From Halisarca cf. caerulea (taxonomy: Eukaryota; Porifera; Demospongiae; Chondrillida; Halisarcidae): a stretch of 64,000 nt of DNA. This document shows positions 61,300 through 64,000 of this stretch, in pieces; position 1 is the stretch's first letter, and each line of letters begins with the position of its first letter. The notes below the pieces were generated by a model. It ran no database searches. It was not told where the DNA came from and saw only the letters and a program-made list of their open reading frames with translations. A program made the position numbers and the translations under genes. The stretch is from positions 358,844 to 422,843 of the forward strand of contig CAUJGJ010000003.1 in NCBI GenBank assembly GCA_963170055.1, given 5' to 3'.

Positions 61300-61964
61300 A
61301 ACTAATCTAACTTGAGTGCTAATTGACATGTCCCACATACGAACGTTAATAACATTACTTTAAATTTGTGAGTAACACAAATTAACCAAAATCGCTAATA
61401 TCTTGTAAAATAAAAATTGTATTTTTTATTAACTACAATTTACATGTTTGTTAGATTGCAAAGAAATTATATTTCTTTTTCCAACGATAACTTTTGGAAC
61501 ATTAAATTTGTAAATAGCACGAAATTATCAAAATTGCAAGTATCTTTTTTTTGCAATGATAATGTTCGTAACATTATTTTAAATTTATGAATAGTGCGAG
61601 ATTACAAAATTTGTAAATATCTTAGAAAATAGAAAGTAGTATTTTGTATCAACTACAATTGACATGTTTGTTAGAATTTGTGAATAGCACAAATTGCCAA
61701 AATTGCAAATATCTTATAAAACAAAAGTAGTATTGTGAATTAACTACTAGATTGTAAATAAATTATAATTCTTTTTGCAACGATAGTGTTCATAGCATTA
61801 CTTAAAATTTGTAAATAGTGCAAGATTATCAAAATTGCAAGTATCATAAATAAAAGTAGTATTTTTTTATTAACTACAATTCACATGTTCGTTAGATTGC
61901 AAGTAAAAATTATAATTCTTTTTGCAACGACAACTTTTAACAGGTTATTTTTTTATATTCGCAT
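61300..61964. other. AT-rich tract with degenerate internal repeats
   Basis: Repeated phrases (attaactacaatt, acatgtttgttagattgcaa, attataattctttttgcaacga) recur three to four times at intervals of about 150 bp, so this is a decayed tandem array. A GTGGGACATGTCC-family right terminus (gacatgtcccac|AT) lies at 61325-61336. Confidence 0.65.
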
Positions 61965-63129
61965 GTGGAACATGTCCATTTGCACTTGTAAGTCTTCAGG
62001 TTGCGAAAAAATTTAGGTTCGCTTTTGGTCCCATTACTTTTCGTAGGTCTATTGTATCTCTTCGAAAGAAATATCATCATGTAGCGTGTTGTATTGTCTC
62101 CATTTTAAGCCCGAAATCGAAGTAATTGCATATGTGAAGACGAAGTTAGAAGTAGTTTTCTTCGCCATATCTAAAGGCACAAAAACGCCGGGAGCCACTG
62201 GAGATTGAAAGCTATGGAGACCAAAAAGGGTAAGTAGGCTCCTTATAGCAATATCTAAAACTTCCATGTGGGGGATTTTTGTACGTGGAACAGTTACTGA
62301 GAAAATCACTGAAAACCATAAATTGACACAACAGACACTCACATTTTGGCTTGTAACTTTTGTAGGAAGACAACAATCAAAATTCCCCACATGGAAAGTC
62401 TAAAGTTGCCTATGATTAATCGAAAAATCTAAAAAGACTAGGCTAATCGGCCTTAACTTTTTGGCTCCCAGCCATTAAAGATACACCTTAACGAAAGACT
62501 CGTTGAGGCCATTTTGTCACATGACATGCGCGTGATGTACTACAGTGGACGTGAGGACTAAATTCGGTCTGAAGACACGACGAGCATGGCAGTGAATGAT
62601 ACGCCGAACGAAATGCATTTTAAAGGAGTCAGAACATTTGTAACAGAAGGAGGATACTTTTGACGACGATTCAAAGAACTTTAACGTTGGATATCAGAGT
62701 CGAAGTAAGTTGCATAATATCCGGCGGTAGCCGTTGCTTTTGAATCTAAATAACGAATGTTTTACTTTAGAATAGAATGGCCTATCTTCATTTTTCTCCT
62801 CAATGGGTTCGAATTGAACCCGTTGAGAGAACATAGCATGCCATCTCGGAACGTCTTGCTGTTTCCGGGGATATTAAAATACTGATTATCAACGCGCTTT
62901 AGCCAACCTTCTTCCCAGAACAAATACGATTGAACGAATTTTATCGGGATGAACGTTCGCAAGTGTACAGAAAATGCAAAATGATTGCTGCAGAAAAACA
63001 AACTTAATGCATACACATATTATCCTCACGATTTATCATGCACATGTCACATGACTTGAAGCCATTGAATAACATTTTCGCTCGGATTCCAACTAATTAG
63101 CACGCAGGGCAGATTCGGACATGTTCCAC
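61965..63129. mobile_element. GTGGAACATGTCC-family element with AT duplication, 1,165 bp
   Basis: gtggaacatgtccatttg at the left and cggacatgttccac at the right, AT at 61963-61964 and 63130-63131. It contains the inner hairpin at 62260-62399. No transposase ORF was recognised. Confidence 0.8.
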
Positions 63130-64000
63130 ATGCGTTGGCCAATAATTTTTTAACTAGTCTCCGCTGTGTCTGGCTTTTTTACTGTTTTTGTAACAATTCT
63201 GGAGATTTGTAGACAAAGTTTGTTGTTGTGCTAAATCTTGGGCATTTCATTGGTGCTACTCAGATTTTGAACCAAAAATGGATGTATCTCAGGAAAGGCA
63301 AAACAGGAAGGTGCCAAGCTTACCTCATTTCAGCTGCAGTTTTCTCTTTGGTGTACCGAGGGCGCAAAGCACCCAAGGGGCGAGAGCAGTATATGCGTTA
63401 CTCCCGAAACATGGGCGTGTAGTAACTAGTTTAACGCCAACTAAACGCTCTCGCAAATTTGCAGGATGATTCGAATTATCTCCACAAAGGCGTTCGAGTC
63501 TTTTTTTCACTTCAAGTAACTTTTATAGTTGATGTAATCAATCTTGAACCTGAACAAACTCTTCAGAAAGGTGTACTAAGGTTAGTACATTTAGCAGGAG
63601 CTTATCAAAGTTAGAGCCTTTTTGTGCATGGTGTACCGTGGAACGAATCTTCTCGCTAGTTTTGGTAGTAGTTGTTACTATTTTTAGACCATTGTTGTTG
63701 CTGTCCGTGGCAGCTCACACGCATGATTGATTGACGTGACCTTGGCAGGAAACACATGAGCTTTTAGACGCTAACGCTAGGTGATAGTAAGTAAGTAATC
63801 TTCCCTAACCGCACGGGTAGTAACAAATTTACTACCCAGGCGGTCCATTTGAAGTATGCAATCATCGCCTAATGACGTCATACTTCAAAGGTACCGCCTG
63901 CACAGGGCATTTATTTCAGCCCACAGCTGCTTGGGATTTGGGGCGTGCACGCACCAAATTTATAAACAATGTCACTCCTAACAGTAAACAACGTCACCAC
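63130..64000. other. Unassigned sequence with nested palindromes
   Basis: No gene is supported. gggtagtaacaaatttactaccc (63816-63838) and the arms aggcggtcc...tttgaagtatg / catacttcaaaggtaccgcct (63838-63899) form adjacent hairpins, possibly a transposon terminus continuing past the window. Confidence 0.5.

Overview
This is animal nuclear DNA with the standard genetic code, GT-AG introns and a very high load of minisatellites, (CA)n tracts and nested inverted-repeat transposons. A multi-exon receptor tyrosine kinase (RTK) shows it is metazoan or a close relative. A compact intronless betagamma-crystallin gene, large lineage-divergent RTK sequence and dense short-TIR elements fit a sponge (demosponge) best. 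That last step is inference: no ribosomal or mitochondrial marker lies in the window.

Layout. 1-28,461 (+ strand) carries one RTK gene whose 5' end lies beyond the window or was not recognised. I could place 16 exons with matching phases at every junction but one: ectodomain pieces (3,657-5,184), a fibronectin-III domain (5,894-7,548), a transmembrane segment (9,059-9,180), a kinase split over seven exons (13,735-28,461), and a stop codon right after the last kinase helix. Its introns are filled with minisatellites and transposons. 28,800-31,900 is transposon debris and unassigned DNA. 32,196-32,768 is an intact betagamma-crystallin-like gene. 33,000-42,200 is transposons, a decayed Myb/MADF-like gene and one arm of a segmental duplication. 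42,338-48,590 is a broken non-LTR retrotransposon with a restriction-like endonuclease, cut by three DNA transposons. 49,061-49,640 is a second LINE fragment (- strand). 51,015-55,021 is a broken Gypsy element (- strand) with a transposon in its LTR. 55,080-60,400 holds more minisatellites and the other arm of the duplication. 60,400-64,000 is AT-rich, with foldback elements.

The most interesting pattern is that several intronic minisatellites are built from the splice junctions of the RTK itself. One array of about 58 copies repeats the 3' splice site plus the start of a kinase exon, one of 22 copies repeats an exon end plus 5' splice site, and one starts exactly at a 5' splice site. A 13-copy heptapeptide repeat also sits inside the kinase ATP-binding lobe. 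The transposon families have readable target-site duplications (TTAA, TA, variable 2-bp, 8-bp, 11-bp), and the nesting gives a relative chronology.
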